Assembly: GCF_048264025.1 (NCBI RefSeq) | Contig: NZ_JBLXDN010000001.1 | Location: forward strand, 248,001 to 312,000 | Reading direction: 5' to 3' | Length of the DNA stretch: 64,000 nucleotides | Source of the DNA: Nitrincola sp048264025 | Lineage (GTDB): Bacteria > Pseudomonadota > Gammaproteobacteria > Pseudomonadales > Balneatricaceae | Shown: positions 63,805 through 64,000 of the stretch, piece after piece | Numbering within the stretch: position 1 is the stretch's first letter | Layout of the letters: each line of letters starts with the position of its first letter | Notes under the pieces: model-generated | What the model was told of the DNA's origin: nothing | The model's input: the letters and a program-made list of their open reading frames with translations, nothing else | Databases searched by the model: none | Position numbers and translations under genes: made by a program

Positions 63805-64000
63805 TCCTTACGCGTGTACTCGCCATCGATAATATCGCCGGAGCGAGGTGTCGACTCAGATCGACCCGGCGCATCACCAAATGGCGGGTGATTGGGTGAC
63901 TGAGTGGAAGTGGAATGCCGGGCGGCTACCACCGTGAAGCGTTTACTCAAATAACCTACCAATGCTTTGCGAGTAAAGGGAATCAGGCAGCAAAAGCCCA
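63801..64000 (-). CDS. fxsA: FxsA family membrane protein, C-terminus only
   Basis: The frame enters from the right edge and ends at TGA 63803-63801, giving the last 65 residues. They start CLIPFTRKALVGYL, matching the end of the last FxsA membrane segment and following loop, then a polar tail ending IIDGEYTRKD, the usual FxsA end. FxsA is an inner-membrane protein that relieves F-plasmid exclusion of phage T7 in E. coli. fxsA just upstream of groES is a common gammaproteobacterial order. Confidence 0.85.
   Translation of the reverse strand, partial: GFCCLIPFTRKALVGYLSKRFTVVAARHSTSTQSPNHPPFGDAPGRSESTPRSGDIIDGEYTRKD

Noticed and set aside
63671..63880. 69-codon minus-strand frame between fxsA and groES
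   Set aside because: It overlaps the fxsA end in another frame and spans the promoter; the product looks random.
1..64000. CRISPR array, tRNA, rRNA, integrase or prophage genes
   Set aside because: I looked for regular repeats, RNA genes and mobile-element proteins and saw none; the only repeats are the palindromes listed.

Overview
The window reads as chromosomal DNA of a marine-type gammaproteobacterium, most likely an Oceanospirillales- or Pseudomonas-like lineage. This is inferred from the mix of genes (Pseudomonas-type DUF2788 and DUF2789 proteins, long-form TrpS, PhaB, L-lactate permease, coaE-yacG, fxsA-groES-groEL, RadD, DauA) and a base composition near 50% G+C. Gene density is high. 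I see no tRNA, rRNA, CRISPR array, prophage or complete transposon.

Layout. (1) 1-11271 is a dense signalling block. On the minus strand lie a haem-c-sensing hybrid histidine kinase, a response regulator with GGDEF and EAL domains interrupted by one in-frame stop, a FIST-domain protein resembling the NO sensor NosP, and a GAF-containing hybrid kinase running off the left edge. A divergent PhnD-like/PAS/GGDEF/EAL sensor follows on the plus strand. (2) 11339-20304 holds luxS, a GNAT acetyltransferase, radD, a di-haem cytochrome c peroxidase overlapping a very large DAHL-PAS-GGDEF-EAL protein, and dauA. (3) 20528-28464 holds small membrane genes (DUF2788, LemA, GIDE), kdsA, a pseudokinase/FGE-fold fusion with a DUF4139 protein, and trpS followed by a Sel1-repeat gene. 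(4) 28610-42107 is housekeeping and poorly characterised genes: yaaA, a Tim44-like protein, a K+ channel with two RCK domains, an M16 protease, sbcB, a YchJ-family gene, an EF-hand-like protein and a DUF349 protein. (5) 42151-44927 is phaB divergent from lldP, with a perfect LldR-type palindrome in front of lldP. (6) 45000-49496 is a same-strand set of three genes: zinc-ribbon metallopeptidase, ATP-grasp ligase and an unrecognised 673-residue protein with a papain-like Cys/His/Asn arrangement. I consider this the best candidate for an undescribed system. (7) 49586-64000 holds a MATE transporter, coaE-yacG-galU-cls, two related palindromic intergenic repeats, fumarase, a frameshifted chemotaxis receptor, a UbiA-type prenyltransferase, trhP, a coiled-coil membrane protein and groES-groEL behind a sigma-32-type promoter, with the end of fxsA at the right edge.

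How the genes work together. At least six proteins belong to phosphorelay or c-di-GMP signalling, and the signals suggested by their sensor domains are redox, haem or NO related. Two signalling genes are broken by single-base lesions: a nonsense codon in the EAL protein and a one-base deletion in the MCP. These could be real strain-level losses or sequencing errors. Several start codons were moved inward from the longest reading frame to match ribosome binding sites and family N-termini; each case is stated in its entry.
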